Part shown: one piece after another, positions 36,136 through 44,385 of the stretch | How positions within the stretch are numbered: the stretch's first letter is position 1 | Layout of the letters: every line of letters begins with the position of its first letter | Notes under the pieces: generated by a model | Databases searched by the model: none | Told to the model about the DNA's origin: nothing | What the model saw: the letters and a program-made list of their open reading frames with translations, nothing else | Assembly (NCBI RefSeq): GCF_024498355.1 | Contig: NZ_CP101833.1 | Span: 1,779,001 to 1,843,000, forward strand | Direction: 5' to 3' | DNA: 64,000 bases | DNA from: Bacillus pumilus | GTDB lineage: Bacteria; Bacillota; Bacilli; Bacillales; Bacillaceae | Program-made: the position numbers and the translations under genes

Positions 36136-37773
36136 TCACTCCTTTATTAGATCAAGCGCCTGCTTTTTCAGTCGAAATTTTTGAATCTTTCCTGAGGCGG
36201 TCATTGGATACTCATCTGTAATGAAAAAGTATTTCGGGATTTTGTAGCGTGCCATTTGGGACTGACAATAGCTGGTTAATGTCTCAATCGTGACCGTACT
36301 CCCTTGTTTGAGCCGAATGAATGCGGCTGCTTCTTCTCCGTATGTCTCGTCAGGAATGCCAACGACCTGTGCGTCAAGAATGGCCGGATGAGTGTAAAGA
36401 ACGTCCTCAATCTCTTTTGGATACACATTCTCTCCGCCTCTGATGATCATATCTTTCAGGCGGCCTGTGATTTTCACATAGCCGTCATGATCCATCTCAG
36501 CTAAATCCCCCGTATGAAGCCACCCGTCCTTATCAATGACTTCATTTGTTGCTTCTTCATTTTTATAGTAGCCTTTCATGACATGATAGCCTCTTGTACA
36601 CAGTTCCCCCTGCTCTCCTCTTGGCACCTCACTCGACGTGCCTGGTCTGGCGATTTTCACTTCGATGTGAGGAAGCGCCCGACCGACCGTTTGAACCCGT
36701 CTTTCAAATGAATCATCGGTTCTTGTTTGGGTAATGACAGGAGAGCTTTCGGTCTGACCATAGGCAATCGTGAGCTCCCTCATTCCCATTTTTTCAATGA
36801 CTGCCTTCATCACATGGGATGGGCAAAGTGAGCCGGCCATAATACCCGTTCGTAATGTGGACAGATCGTAATGGAGAAAATTCGGATGATCCAGCTCTGC
36901 GATGAACATCGTCGGGACGCCGTGAAGAACGGTACACTTTTCTATTTCAACTGTTTGCAGCACACGCTCTGGATGGAAAGATTCAACTGGGATGATCGTT
37001 CCTCCTTTTGTCAGACAAGCAAGCACGCCAAGCACAGAGCCAAAGCAATGAAAGAAGGGTACTGGGATACACATTCGGTCTTGTTGGGTGAGCTTCATGC
37101 AATCTGCGATTTGGCTGGCATTGCAGACGATGTTGGTATGGCTGAGCATGACTCCTTTTGGGTAGCCGGTTGTGCCCGAGGTATATTGCATATTTATCAC
37201 ATCATCAGGCAGCAGCGCATCCATTCGTTTCTCCCATTCATGATCTGCGGTTCTTTTGGAAGCAACTTGAATACTGTCCCAGCTGCGCATGCCGTTTGGT
37301 GCGTGCTGGCCAATATATACGCATCTTTTTAAATAAGGAAATGATGCGGATGTGATCTCATCTTGATGAGCTGTTTGAAGCTCCGGGATCAGCTCTTCAA
37401 TCATTCTGACATAGGATGTCTCTTTGACCCCGTCTACGATAAACAGCATTTTACTATCAGAGTGCTTTAGTAAATAAGCGAGTTCCTGTGATTGAAAATT
37501 CGTATTCACGGTGACAAGAACAGCTCCAATGGAGGCGCAGGCGAATTGCAGAATGAGCCATTCAGGTACATTTGGTGCCATGATGGCGAGATGATCCCCC
37601 TTTTGAACCCCTATTGCCATTAGACCTTTACCTGTTTCCTTGACCTCTCTATAAAACGCTTCGTATGAATAACGTAAAGAACGTTCTGGATAAACAATGG
37701 CTTCATGTTCTGGGTGCTGCTCCTTTTTTTCTCTTAATAGGGAGCCGATCGTCTGTGGCTGAATCGACATCAT
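36136..37773 (-). CDS. yngI: AMP-forming acyl-CoA synthetase
   Basis: Fatty-acid-type acyl-CoA ligase of 545 aa. INMQYTSGTTGYPKGVMLSH (ATP P-loop), AYGQTESSPVITQTRTDD, GWLHTGDLAEMDHDGYVKI, GRLKDMIIRGGENVYPKEIE and the C-terminal PMTASGKIQKFRL catalytic Lys. It activates a short- or medium-chain acid, possibly isovalerate or methylbutyrate given its partners. GGAGG lies 6 nt before the ATG. It lies between yngJ (42-nt gap) and yngH (8-nt gap). Confidence 0.9.
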   Translation of the reverse strand: MMSIQPQTIGSLLREKKEQHPEHEAIVYPERSLRYSYEAFYREVKETGKGLMAIGVQKGDHLAIMAPNVPEWLILQFACASIGAVLVTVNTNFQSQELAYLLKHSDSKMLFIVDGVKETSYVRMIEELIPELQTAHQDEITSASFPYLKRCVYIGQHAPNGMRSWDSIQVASKRTADHEWEKRMDALLPDDVINMQYTSGTTGYPKGVMLSHTNIVCNASQIADCMKLTQQDRMCIPVPFFHCFGSVLGVLACLTKGGTIIPVESFHPERVLQTVEIEKCTVLHGVPTMFIAELDHPNFLHYDLSTLRTGIMAGSLCPSHVMKAVIEKMGMRELTIAYGQTESSPVITQTRTDDSFERRVQTVGRALPHIEVKIARPGTSSEVPRGEQGELCTRGYHVMKGYYKNEEATNEVIDKDGWLHTGDLAEMDHDGYVKITGRLKDMIIRGGENVYPKEIEDVLYTHPAILDAQVVGIPDETYGEEAAAFIRLKQGSTVTIETLTSYCQSQMARYKIPKYFFITDEYPMTASGKIQKFRLKKQALDLIKE

Positions 37774-37815
37774 TGCTTTCCTCCCTCACAAATAGTAAGC
37801 GTTTTCATTGGGGTG

Positions 37816-38958
37816 TTACGCTAACAGTTGTCTTGCGATGACGAGCCGCTGAATTTCAGATGTCCCTTCTCCGATTTCCATCAGCTTGGCATCTCTCACG
37901 AGTCGTTCAACACCGCATTCTTTCATGTAGCCTGTTCCGCCGTGAATTTGGACTGCATCAAGACTTGCTTTTGTCGCCATTTCAGAAGCGAAAAGCTTGG
38001 CATAGGCTGCTTCCTTTGTAAACGGCTTGCCGTTATCTTTCAGCCAAGCGGCTTTCCATACCATTTGTCTTGCGAGCTCTATTTGCATCGCCATATCCGC
38101 CAGCTTAAACTGAATGGCTTGAAAGGATGAGAGGGTCTGACCAAATTGCTTTCTTTCTTTTGCATAGGAAAGCGAGGCGTCAAGTGCCGCTTGCGCGATT
38201 CCAACAGAAAGGGCGGCAATCGAAATTCGTCCTCCGTCTAATGTATATAAAAACTGCTTGAATCCTTTGTTTGGGTCTCCTAATATATGATGCGCTGGTA
38301 CGCGCACTTCGTTTAAAATGATTTCAGCCGTATCTGATCCGCGCACCCCCATTTTGTCATATGGATTTGTAATTGATAGCCCTTTTTGTCCTTTCTCAAT
38401 AATGAAGGCTGAGATGACCGGGCGGCCGTGCTCATCATGATCCGTAACAGCGGTGACGATAATGGTTCTGGCAAAATTGGCATTTGTGATCCAGCACTTC
38501 TCCCCGCTGATGATGTATTCTTGTCCGTCTTTGATCGCTTTTGTTTTCGTTCCTTTTGCATCTGAACCTGCGTTTGGTTCTGTTAATCCGAAGGAACCGA
38601 GTGCTGTTCCAGATGCTAGCGGGACAAGGTGATCCATCTTTTGCTCCTCTGTACCGAAATAATAAAGTGGGCTTGCACCTAAGGAGACAGCAGCGGCATA
38701 GCTAAGACCTGTACTGGCACACTGTTTTCCGATTTCTTCTACAGCCAGTGCATACGATATCGTATCTCCACCCGAGCCCCCATATTTTTCTGGAAAGGGT
38801 ATGCCCATAAAGCCTAGCTCCCCCATTTTTTGAAATGTTTTGACAGGAAATACTGCCTGTTCATCAATCGTTTGAGCGAGCGGTGCAATTTCTGCTTTTG
38901 CGAATTCTTTGACCATCTGACGGATCATTTGTTGTTCTTTCGTTAATTCAAAGTCCAT
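37816..38958 (-). CDS. yngJ: Acyl-CoA dehydrogenase (probable isovaleryl-CoA dehydrogenase)
   Basis: FAD enzyme of 380 aa, first gene of the leucine catabolic operon; oxidises an acyl-CoA to its 2-enoyl form. GLTEPNAGSDAKGTKT (FAD and substrate), CWITNANFARTIIVTAV, RKQFGQTLSSFQAIQFKLAD and the C-terminal IHGGTGYMKECGVERLVRDA, IGEGTSEIQRLVIARQLL are all present. Isovaleryl-CoA as substrate is inferred from the carboxylase, hydratase and HMG-CoA lyase downstream. AAGGGGGA precedes the ATG. I could not identify a convincing promoter in the 160-bp gap upstream. Confidence 0.92.
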   Translation of the reverse strand: MDFELTKEQQMIRQMVKEFAKAEIAPLAQTIDEQAVFPVKTFQKMGELGFMGIPFPEKYGGSGGDTISYALAVEEIGKQCASTGLSYAAAVSLGASPLYYFGTEEQKMDHLVPLASGTALGSFGLTEPNAGSDAKGTKTKAIKDGQEYIISGEKCWITNANFARTIIVTAVTDHDEHGRPVISAFIIEKGQKGLSITNPYDKMGVRGSDTAEIILNEVRVPAHHILGDPNKGFKQFLYTLDGGRISIAALSVGIAQAALDASLSYAKERKQFGQTLSSFQAIQFKLADMAMQIELARQMVWKAAWLKDNGKPFTKEAAYAKLFASEMATKASLDAVQIHGGTGYMKECGVERLVRDAKLMEIGEGTSEIQRLVIARQLLA

Positions 38959-39074
38959 CTTGCTTCCCCCTTTGTCTCTTCTCTATCATATTTATTAATC
39001 AAGTAGCTGCTTCATGCCAAGCTTGATTGAATTCAGAAAATTAAAATAAGATTAGTAGAAAAAAAGAGGAAATG

Positions 39075-39117
39075 AAAAAAGCATAAATGAAAGAAAGTTC
39101 TCATTCATGCTTTTTTT
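39075..39117 (-). terminator. Terminator of the phosphatase-yngK operon
   Basis: On the minus strand, GCATGAATGA pairs with TCATTTATGC (one G-U) around a 10-nt loop, then TTTTTT, immediately after the yngK stop. Confidence 0.85.
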
Positions 39118-39119
39118 CG

Positions 39120-40658
39120 TTATTTTACTGTTTTTGTAGAAGGCTTGCTTTCCTCGTGAAGGCGATTAACAGCCGTTACTTTGTAGGTAGCACTCTTCTT
39201 CTGCTTCACTGAAAGGTCTTTGACAGGTGTCATCGTGCCTTTTTCTTTTCTGACCGTTTGCAGTAATTCATACGTCCCTTTATTCGTCAATCGATAGACC
39301 GCATAATAGGATGCAGTAGAATGTGGGTCATTTTTGATCTGTAAAGCCGCGCCATCTGCTGTCTTTTTCACAGATTGGATGATTGGTTTTTTTGGAGCTT
39401 TCTGATGAAGCCACGGCATTTCTGGAATGAGAGCCGGTTTGCTATATGTCTCCTCTATTAATCGATCCTTTACATTCAAAGGGTTACGATTGATATCCTT
39501 TAGACTAAAATGCATGCTTCCCTGCACGAGTGGAGACTCCCTGTTCAGCTCGATTTGGCGAAAATATTCCTCGGGATCAGACCAAGCGGGATCACTGTTC
39601 TGATTGATTTTATAAGTCGCCTGACCAATGTATAGGTGAACGGGCTCTCCCTTCACTTCATTTGACCACCATTTCGTCAGCACATCATAGGCGGCTGCCT
39701 GAAAGCCGATGCTCCAGTAAATTTGCGGGGTGACATAGTCGATATTGTGCTGCTGAATCCACTCTCTTGTATCAGCATACAAATCATCATAATTGGTCAT
39801 CCCCGCTGTGGTGTTTGAACCAGTTGGATCATCTTTTATATTGCGCCATACACCAAACGGGCTAATGCCAAATTTCACATACGGCTTTTCTTTCTTAATG
39901 GTTTCGTTGATTTGCTGCACCAATTGGTTCACATTATCTCTTCGCCAATCTTCTATATGCGGGAATGCTTTTTTTCCATATGTTTCATATGTTTCTTGAT
40001 CTGGAAATGGAACACCAGCAATTTTATTCGGGTAAAAATAATCATCCATATGCACCGCATCAATATCATAGTTTTTCACTACTTCTTCTATGCCGCCTAC
40101 AATGAAGTCCTGAGCATCAGGAATGCCTGGATTGTAATAAAGCTGATTTCCGTAAGCAAGCGTCCAATCAGGATGTTTTCTTGCTGGGTGATCGGCTGAT
40201 AACCGGCTGAGGTCTGTATGATTCATTGTGATTCGATAAGGGTTAAACCAAGCATGAAATTCCAGGCCGCGTTTATGTGCTTCTTCTATCATGAATTGAA
40301 GCGGGTCATATCCAGGATCTTTCCCTTGCGTCCCGGTCAAATATTCTGACCACGGTCCGAATGCCGAAGGGTAAAAGGCATCTGCTGTTGGTTTAATTTG
40401 CATGATGATGGCGTTCATATTCATCGCTTTAATCTCATCTAACAGATGGATGAACTCTTGTTTCTGGTCTGCGGCAGACAGTCCTTTCTTTGAAGGCCAA
40501 TCCAAGTTATAAACCGATGCGACCCAAACCGCACGCATCTCTCTGCTGCTTTCAAGCTTCCCTTTTGGCATTGGACGAGCTAGACTGCTAGATGGAATCA
40601 ATAAGAATATAAACATCAAAGTCATTGTCAGAAACATCATACTGATCTTTTTCAGCAT
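39120..40658 (-). CDS. yngK: Secreted family-10-like glycosyl hydrolase (GHL10/DUF187)
   Basis: Exported protein of 512 aa, close to B. subtilis YngK (510 aa). Signal peptide residues 1-30 (MLKKISMMFLTMTLMFIFLL ... LARP). The GHL10 TIM-barrel runs from about residue 40 (MRAVWVASVYNLDWPSKKG) to 360, with HAWFNPYRI, IDAVHMDDYFYP (conserved Asp pair) and VTPQIYWSIGFQ. A C-terminal fibronectin-III-like domain (residues 415-512, SYYAVYRLTNKGTYELL) follows. Substrate unknown; peptidoglycan-related glycans have been suggested for the family. Start at ATG 40658, 9 nt after GAGGTG. It is 24 nt behind the phosphatase gene. Confidence 0.9.
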   Translation of the reverse strand: MLKKISMMFLTMTLMFIFLLIPSSSLARPMPKGKLESSREMRAVWVASVYNLDWPSKKGLSAADQKQEFIHLLDEIKAMNMNAIIMQIKPTADAFYPSAFGPWSEYLTGTQGKDPGYDPLQFMIEEAHKRGLEFHAWFNPYRITMNHTDLSRLSADHPARKHPDWTLAYGNQLYYNPGIPDAQDFIVGGIEEVVKNYDIDAVHMDDYFYPNKIAGVPFPDQETYETYGKKAFPHIEDWRRDNVNQLVQQINETIKKEKPYVKFGISPFGVWRNIKDDPTGSNTTAGMTNYDDLYADTREWIQQHNIDYVTPQIYWSIGFQAAAYDVLTKWWSNEVKGEPVHLYIGQATYKINQNSDPAWSDPEEYFRQIELNRESPLVQGSMHFSLKDINRNPLNVKDRLIEETYSKPALIPEMPWLHQKAPKKPIIQSVKKTADGAALQIKNDPHSTASYYAVYRLTNKGTYELLQTVRKEKGTMTPVKDLSVKQKKSATYKVTAVNRLHEESKPSTKTVK

Positions 40659-40682
40659 GTTTTGCATCACCTCATATCAAGT

Positions 40683-41489
40683 TTATTCTGCGATTTGTGA
40701 TGGAATGCCGGCAGATGGTGTAAGCAGGATGTTTTTCATTGCTTTGAGCTGAGCTTCAGGTACTTCGCAGGCTTCGATTAAATACCGCTCTGCACTCCCG
40801 TATGTATCCATCATCTCGTTTAGCACATCTTCAAGATAATCTTGCTGCACACCAAGCAGCGGCTGAATTTGCTTTTTTGATACCCGGTATAAACTCATCA
40901 TTCGGACAAATCGTTCCTGCCTTTTGACAAGCATTTGCACTCCTTCATTTGAACGCATGTATTCACTTAAAACGATATGTACCGGTACACCGGCAGCTAA
41001 TTGAATAAGGGCAGATAAAAAACCCGTACGGTCCTTTCCGCTCGTACAGTGAAGCATCAGCGGATAATTTTTTTCATCTGACAGTAATGTGAACAACTGC
41101 TGAATCTCTTTTTTTCGTTCGGTGAGCATACTTTGATATAAATCTTTCATGATCGGCGTAAATGATAGAGACTTTGCTTCTGCTACCAGCATACGAAACA
41201 TGGTCCATTTACTAGGCATCATACTGTCAGGCTGCATAGGGATATGGACGATTTTGTCGTGTTCCTTGATCTTTGGTGGATGTGATTTACGTTCTGAGGT
41301 TGTACGGAGGTCACAAACGGTTTGAATCCCAAGCTTCGAGAACATCGCGATATCGTGTTTTGTCAGACGGGATAAATCTGCGGATCGATAAAGCATTCCC
41401 GGCTTGATCACCATCTCGTCTGTTGTTTGAATTCCCCCTACTTCTCTAAAATTTGCAAGCTTTGAAAATGGGTTGTTTGACTGATTCAT
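40683..41489 (-). CDS. Protein-tyrosine phosphatase (Y_phosphatase3 family)
   Basis: Cys-based phosphatase of about 268 aa. The P-loop is MLHCTSGKDRTGFLSALI (CxxGxxR type, near residue 170); FREVGGIQTTDEMVIKPGML and YRSADLSRLTKHD form the characteristic N-terminal AYRSAxL-like region of the IphP group. Start chosen at ATG 41489 with AAAGGA 11 nt upstream; ATG 41513 and an upstream start at 41531 are possible. Substrate may be phosphotyrosine, phosphoinositide-like or other phosphomonoester. Upstream of yngK on the same strand. Confidence 0.8.
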   Translation of the reverse strand: MNQSNNPFSKLANFREVGGIQTTDEMVIKPGMLYRSADLSRLTKHDIAMFSKLGIQTVCDLRTTSERKSHPPKIKEHDKIVHIPMQPDSMMPSKWTMFRMLVAEAKSLSFTPIMKDLYQSMLTERKKEIQQLFTLLSDEKNYPLMLHCTSGKDRTGFLSALIQLAAGVPVHIVLSEYMRSNEGVQMLVKRQERFVRMMSLYRVSKKQIQPLLGVQQDYLEDVLNEMMDTYGSAERYLIEACEVPEAQLKAMKNILLTPSAGIPSQIAE

Positions 41490-41593
41490 AGAAGTTAAAG
41501 TCCTTTCCTTCATCATTCCTTTCTCTATCATACGCTTTTATAGAAAAGGAGAAAAGAGAAGCAGATGACGGATCATCATGTAAGAGGAATTAT

Positions 41594-41602
41594 TGGTATA
41601 AT
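41594..41602 (+). promoter_or_regulatory. Extended -10 promoter of the DeoR gene
   Basis: TGGTATAAT, an extended -10 with a perfect TATAAT and no clear -35, 37 nt upstream of the start codon. Confidence 0.55.
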
Positions 41603-41638
41603 GAAAAAAAGACATTCGGATTGATTGGAGATTGTAGC

Positions 41639-42400
41639 ATGATAAAAACAAAACGGATCCAGCAAATCAAAGAGTATGTGTTTGACCGGGAATCTGCCTC
41701 ACTTGATGAGCTAGTGGCGCATTTTGGCGTCTCCAAAAACACGATACGCCGGGATGTTCAAACATTGGTTGAATCCGGCGTACTAAAGAAAGTATATGGC
41801 GGTGTGGCTGTGAACCACTCAACGTTAGTGGTGTATCAAGAGCGTAAGACACGTCAGCTGAGTAAAAAACAATTGATCGGTCAGACCGCCGCCGCTTTTG
41901 TCGAAAATGGCGATATGATCTTTGTTGATTCTGGTACGACGACGCTCGAGATGCTTCCGTATTTGACGGAAAAACAGGTGACCGTTGTGACAAATAACGT
42001 AGATTTCATTACACAGGCGATGCCTTTTGAGAATCTCACCATCTTTTCGACTGGCGGGATGCTTGAGCGAAAAACGAATTCTTTCGTTGGCTATCAAAGT
42101 GTAGAACGTCTAAAAGCATATAATGTCAATAAAGCATTTATTGCGTCAACTGGTTTATCCATTGATCACGGGGTCACGAATTCCTCCCCGCTTGAAACGG
42201 ATATTAAAAAAACACTCGTTCAAAAAAGTGCAAAAACGTTTTTATTAGTCGATGACAGTAAATTCGATCATTATGCACTGACCACGTTTTGTGATTTACA
42301 AGATATTGATGTCGTCGTGACCAATAAGCAGCCAAATGAAGATTATCTTCAATATGGAAAAGAGCATGATGTGCGGTTTGTCACGCCTTCAGCAACTTAG
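41639..42400 (+). CDS. DeoR-family transcriptional regulator (IolR-like)
   Basis: Sugar-metabolism repressor of 253 aa. The N-terminal HTH (LDELVAHFGVSKNTIRRDVQ, residues 19-38) is followed by a DeoRC ligand domain (MIFVDSGTTTLEMLPYL; VTVVTNNVDFI; KTFLLVDDSKFDHYAL). Pattern and length resemble B. subtilis IolR. ATG 41639 follows TTGGAG by 9 nt. No target operon is adjacent. The only inositol-pathway-like gene in the window is mmsA, 38 kb away. Confidence 0.8.
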   Translation: MIKTKRIQQIKEYVFDRESASLDELVAHFGVSKNTIRRDVQTLVESGVLKKVYGGVAVNHSTLVVYQERKTRQLSKKQLIGQTAAAFVENGDMIFVDSGTTTLEMLPYLTEKQVTVVTNNVDFITQAMPFENLTIFSTGGMLERKTNSFVGYQSVERLKAYNVNKAFIASTGLSIDHGVTNSSPLETDIKKTLVQKSAKTFLLVDDSKFDHYALTTFCDLQDIDVVVTNKQPNEDYLQYGKEHDVRFVTPSAT

Positions 42401-42460
42401 GAGACACGAAGGCTAGTAACAGCTTTCTACGGTCCAAAACGGAGAAAAGAAAGGCTGCTA

Positions 42461-42492
42461 AAAAAACGGCTCAGGAATTTGAGCCGTTTTTT
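42461..42492. terminator. Bidirectional terminator overlapping the 42471 gene end
   Basis: Perfect 11-bp stem AAAACGGCTCA/TGAGCCGTTTT with loop GGAATT and T runs on both strands. It includes the last codons and stop of the leftward gene. Confidence 0.88.
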
Positions 42493-43049
42493 GATTCGTT
42501 CATCTCAAGCTGTATAATGAAGTGGAATAAAAATCGGTACACTGCCGAGATGACGTCGATGAAAGACGTATCTTCTTGGATGTCCTCAAGCTCAAGAAGC
42601 TGTAAATTCACATCAAATAAGCCATCTTGTCCATTAAATTGAAGCTGAGCACCATTTAATTGCGACAGCATTTCCTTTAGAATGCCTGTGTCTTTTTTAG
42701 GACGCTTTAATCCGAATAACACGGTATACGTTTGAAACACTTCGTCCCATTCAATGGCTAATCCATCGACTTTCACCACATCAAACCACTTCGATTCGAT
42801 ATATATGAATTCTTTTTGTTGTGTTTTTACATATGTAAGCGGTGTGTTTAAAAATGAGGAGGCTTCCGTTTGAATCAAATCCTCTGATTCCTTGTCCACA
42901 CGCTCTATATATACATCGCCAAAGCGTGCTTCTTCCTTTATTCTTGCACCTTCTAACGCCCAATTGTGACGCGCCGCTTCGTCATATTCAAAGTCTGTCA
43001 GCGCCTGCCCTTCTTTCAATAAATCTTGTAAGCGATTTTGCAATGACAT
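42471..43049 (-). CDS. Conserved-looking protein of unknown function
   Basis: 192-aa acidic cytoplasmic protein that I do not recognise. No signal peptide and no enzyme motif. The N-terminal helix is LQNRLQDLLKEGQALTDFEYDEAA; the middle is rich in beta strands (FGDVYIERVDKE; IYIESKWFDVVKVDG; YTVLFGLKRPKK); the C-terminus is LEDIQEDTSFIDVISAVYRF. Coding status is supported by AAAGGAGA 7 nt before the ATG, an acidic composition typical of soluble Bacillus proteins, and a terminator at the end. It is divergent from ysfB and convergent with the DeoR gene. Expression may be monocistronic. Confidence 0.75.
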   Translation of the reverse strand: MSLQNRLQDLLKEGQALTDFEYDEAARHNWALEGARIKEEARFGDVYIERVDKESEDLIQTEASSFLNTPLTYVKTQQKEFIYIESKWFDVVKVDGLAIEWDEVFQTYTVLFGLKRPKKDTGILKEMLSQLNGAQLQFNGQDGLFDVNLQLLELEDIQEDTSFIDVISAVYRFLFHFIIQLEMNESKNGSNS

Positions 43050-43174
43050 GGCTATGTCTCCTTTCATCTACTTCATTTGCGTTTATTATTTTAGCATAAC
43101 ACACGAAAAGAAAGATATGTCCCAGTAGATGATGGTATCATAGTGTAAAAAGAAACATCTCGGAGGGGTACGTT

Positions 43175-44308
43175 TTGCTCACAATGACACTGGCAGAAAA
43201 AATCGTAGACGAGGTCAAAAAAGTGCTGACTGAGGAAGTCATCATCGCACAAACAAACGGTACCATCATTGCGGCAACAGATCCAGCGCGCATTGGTCAA
43301 TTTCATGAAGGGGCATATGTTACGTCCTTGGAAGGGCAGAAACGAATCCTCACAAAGAATGATGAACAGCATATGAAAGGCGTCAAAGCTGGCATCAATC
43401 TGCCTATTTACTTTGAGCAAGAGGTCATTGGTGTAATTGGGATGACAGGAGACCCTGTACATGTGTCCCCTTTTGGCGAAATATTACGAAAAATGACAGA
43501 GCTGCTCATACAAGAACATGAATTTTTTCAAGAGTCTGAAACAGATGAACGGCAGCTAGAAGCGTTTGTGTTCGACTGGCTTCATCTGCCGGAGACATCC
43601 ATTGATATCACTGAAAAGGCGAAGCGGCTTCAGCTTGATGTTCAAAAGCAGCGTGCGGTTGTCCTGATCGATTGTCAGGATGAATCATTTATGAAACAGG
43701 ATCAATACAAAGCGATGAAGGCTGTGCTGCATCTCACCAAGCAGGAGATCATCGTGCGCTGGGGACATGCGCGTTTTTTGCTCATGCTGCAAACAACTGC
43801 GGAAGATCGTGACGCTTTGCAGCAGCGCCTTTTTCACATGCATGCCTCGCTCTCAGCGCTGTCCACCTCGAAGATATTGATTGGTGCGGGGAAACCAGCA
43901 GCTTCTCATTTGATGAAGCAATCCTTTCATCAAGCCTTTCGTGCATTAAAATTGGCGCATGCAGATACACCGATTGTGTTTGATGAAGATTTGACGCTTG
44001 AGCTTTTTATCGAGGAAGTTAGTCAGGAAACAAAAGAAGTGTTCCTTGATCGAACGATTGCGCCCCTTCTCCCCTATCCTGAGCTGGTGAAAACATTGCG
44101 GGTACTCATGACATCGGATTACTCATTGAAATATACAGCTGGAGCGATGCATGTACATATTAATACGCTGCATTACAGGCTAAAACGCATCCAAGATTTA
44201 ACGACACTTGATCCAAAGCGCATGCAAGATGCGATGCTCTTTTATTTAGCATTGATGCTGTTAGATCATGATACAAAAAAATCAAAAAAACAGTCCGATA
44301 TTTTGTAG
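43175..44308 (+). CDS. ysfB: CdaR-family (sugar diacid) regulator, likely glcDF activator
   Basis: Regulator of 377 aa: an N-terminal diacid-recognition domain (residues 1-130, TNGTIIAATDPARIGQFHEG) and a C-terminal PucR-type HTH (LKYTAGAMHVHINTLHYRLKRIQ, about residues 325-347). The start is TTG at 43175, 6-8 nt after GGAGGGG. It lies just upstream of glcDF on the same strand, as ysfB does in B. subtilis, so activation by glycolate or a related acid is inferred. Confidence 0.85.
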   Translation: MLTMTLAEKIVDEVKKVLTEEVIIAQTNGTIIAATDPARIGQFHEGAYVTSLEGQKRILTKNDEQHMKGVKAGINLPIYFEQEVIGVIGMTGDPVHVSPFGEILRKMTELLIQEHEFFQESETDERQLEAFVFDWLHLPETSIDITEKAKRLQLDVQKQRAVVLIDCQDESFMKQDQYKAMKAVLHLTKQEIIVRWGHARFLLMLQTTAEDRDALQQRLFHMHASLSALSTSKILIGAGKPAASHLMKQSFHQAFRALKLAHADTPIVFDEDLTLELFIEEVSQETKEVFLDRTIAPLLPYPELVKTLRVLMTSDYSLKYTAGAMHVHINTLHYRLKRIQDLTTLDPKRMQDAMLFYLALMLLDHDTKKSKKQSDIL

Positions 44309-44385
44309 AATCGTCCATAGGCATGAGGCGGTTCTTTTTTTATACTGGAAGAAATGATACGTCAAATCAGTGGGAGTGCATGTAC

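Noticed and set aside
36871..37332. Rightward 153-aa frame opposite yngI
   Set aside because: Antisense to a clear acyl-CoA synthetase with all motifs intact.
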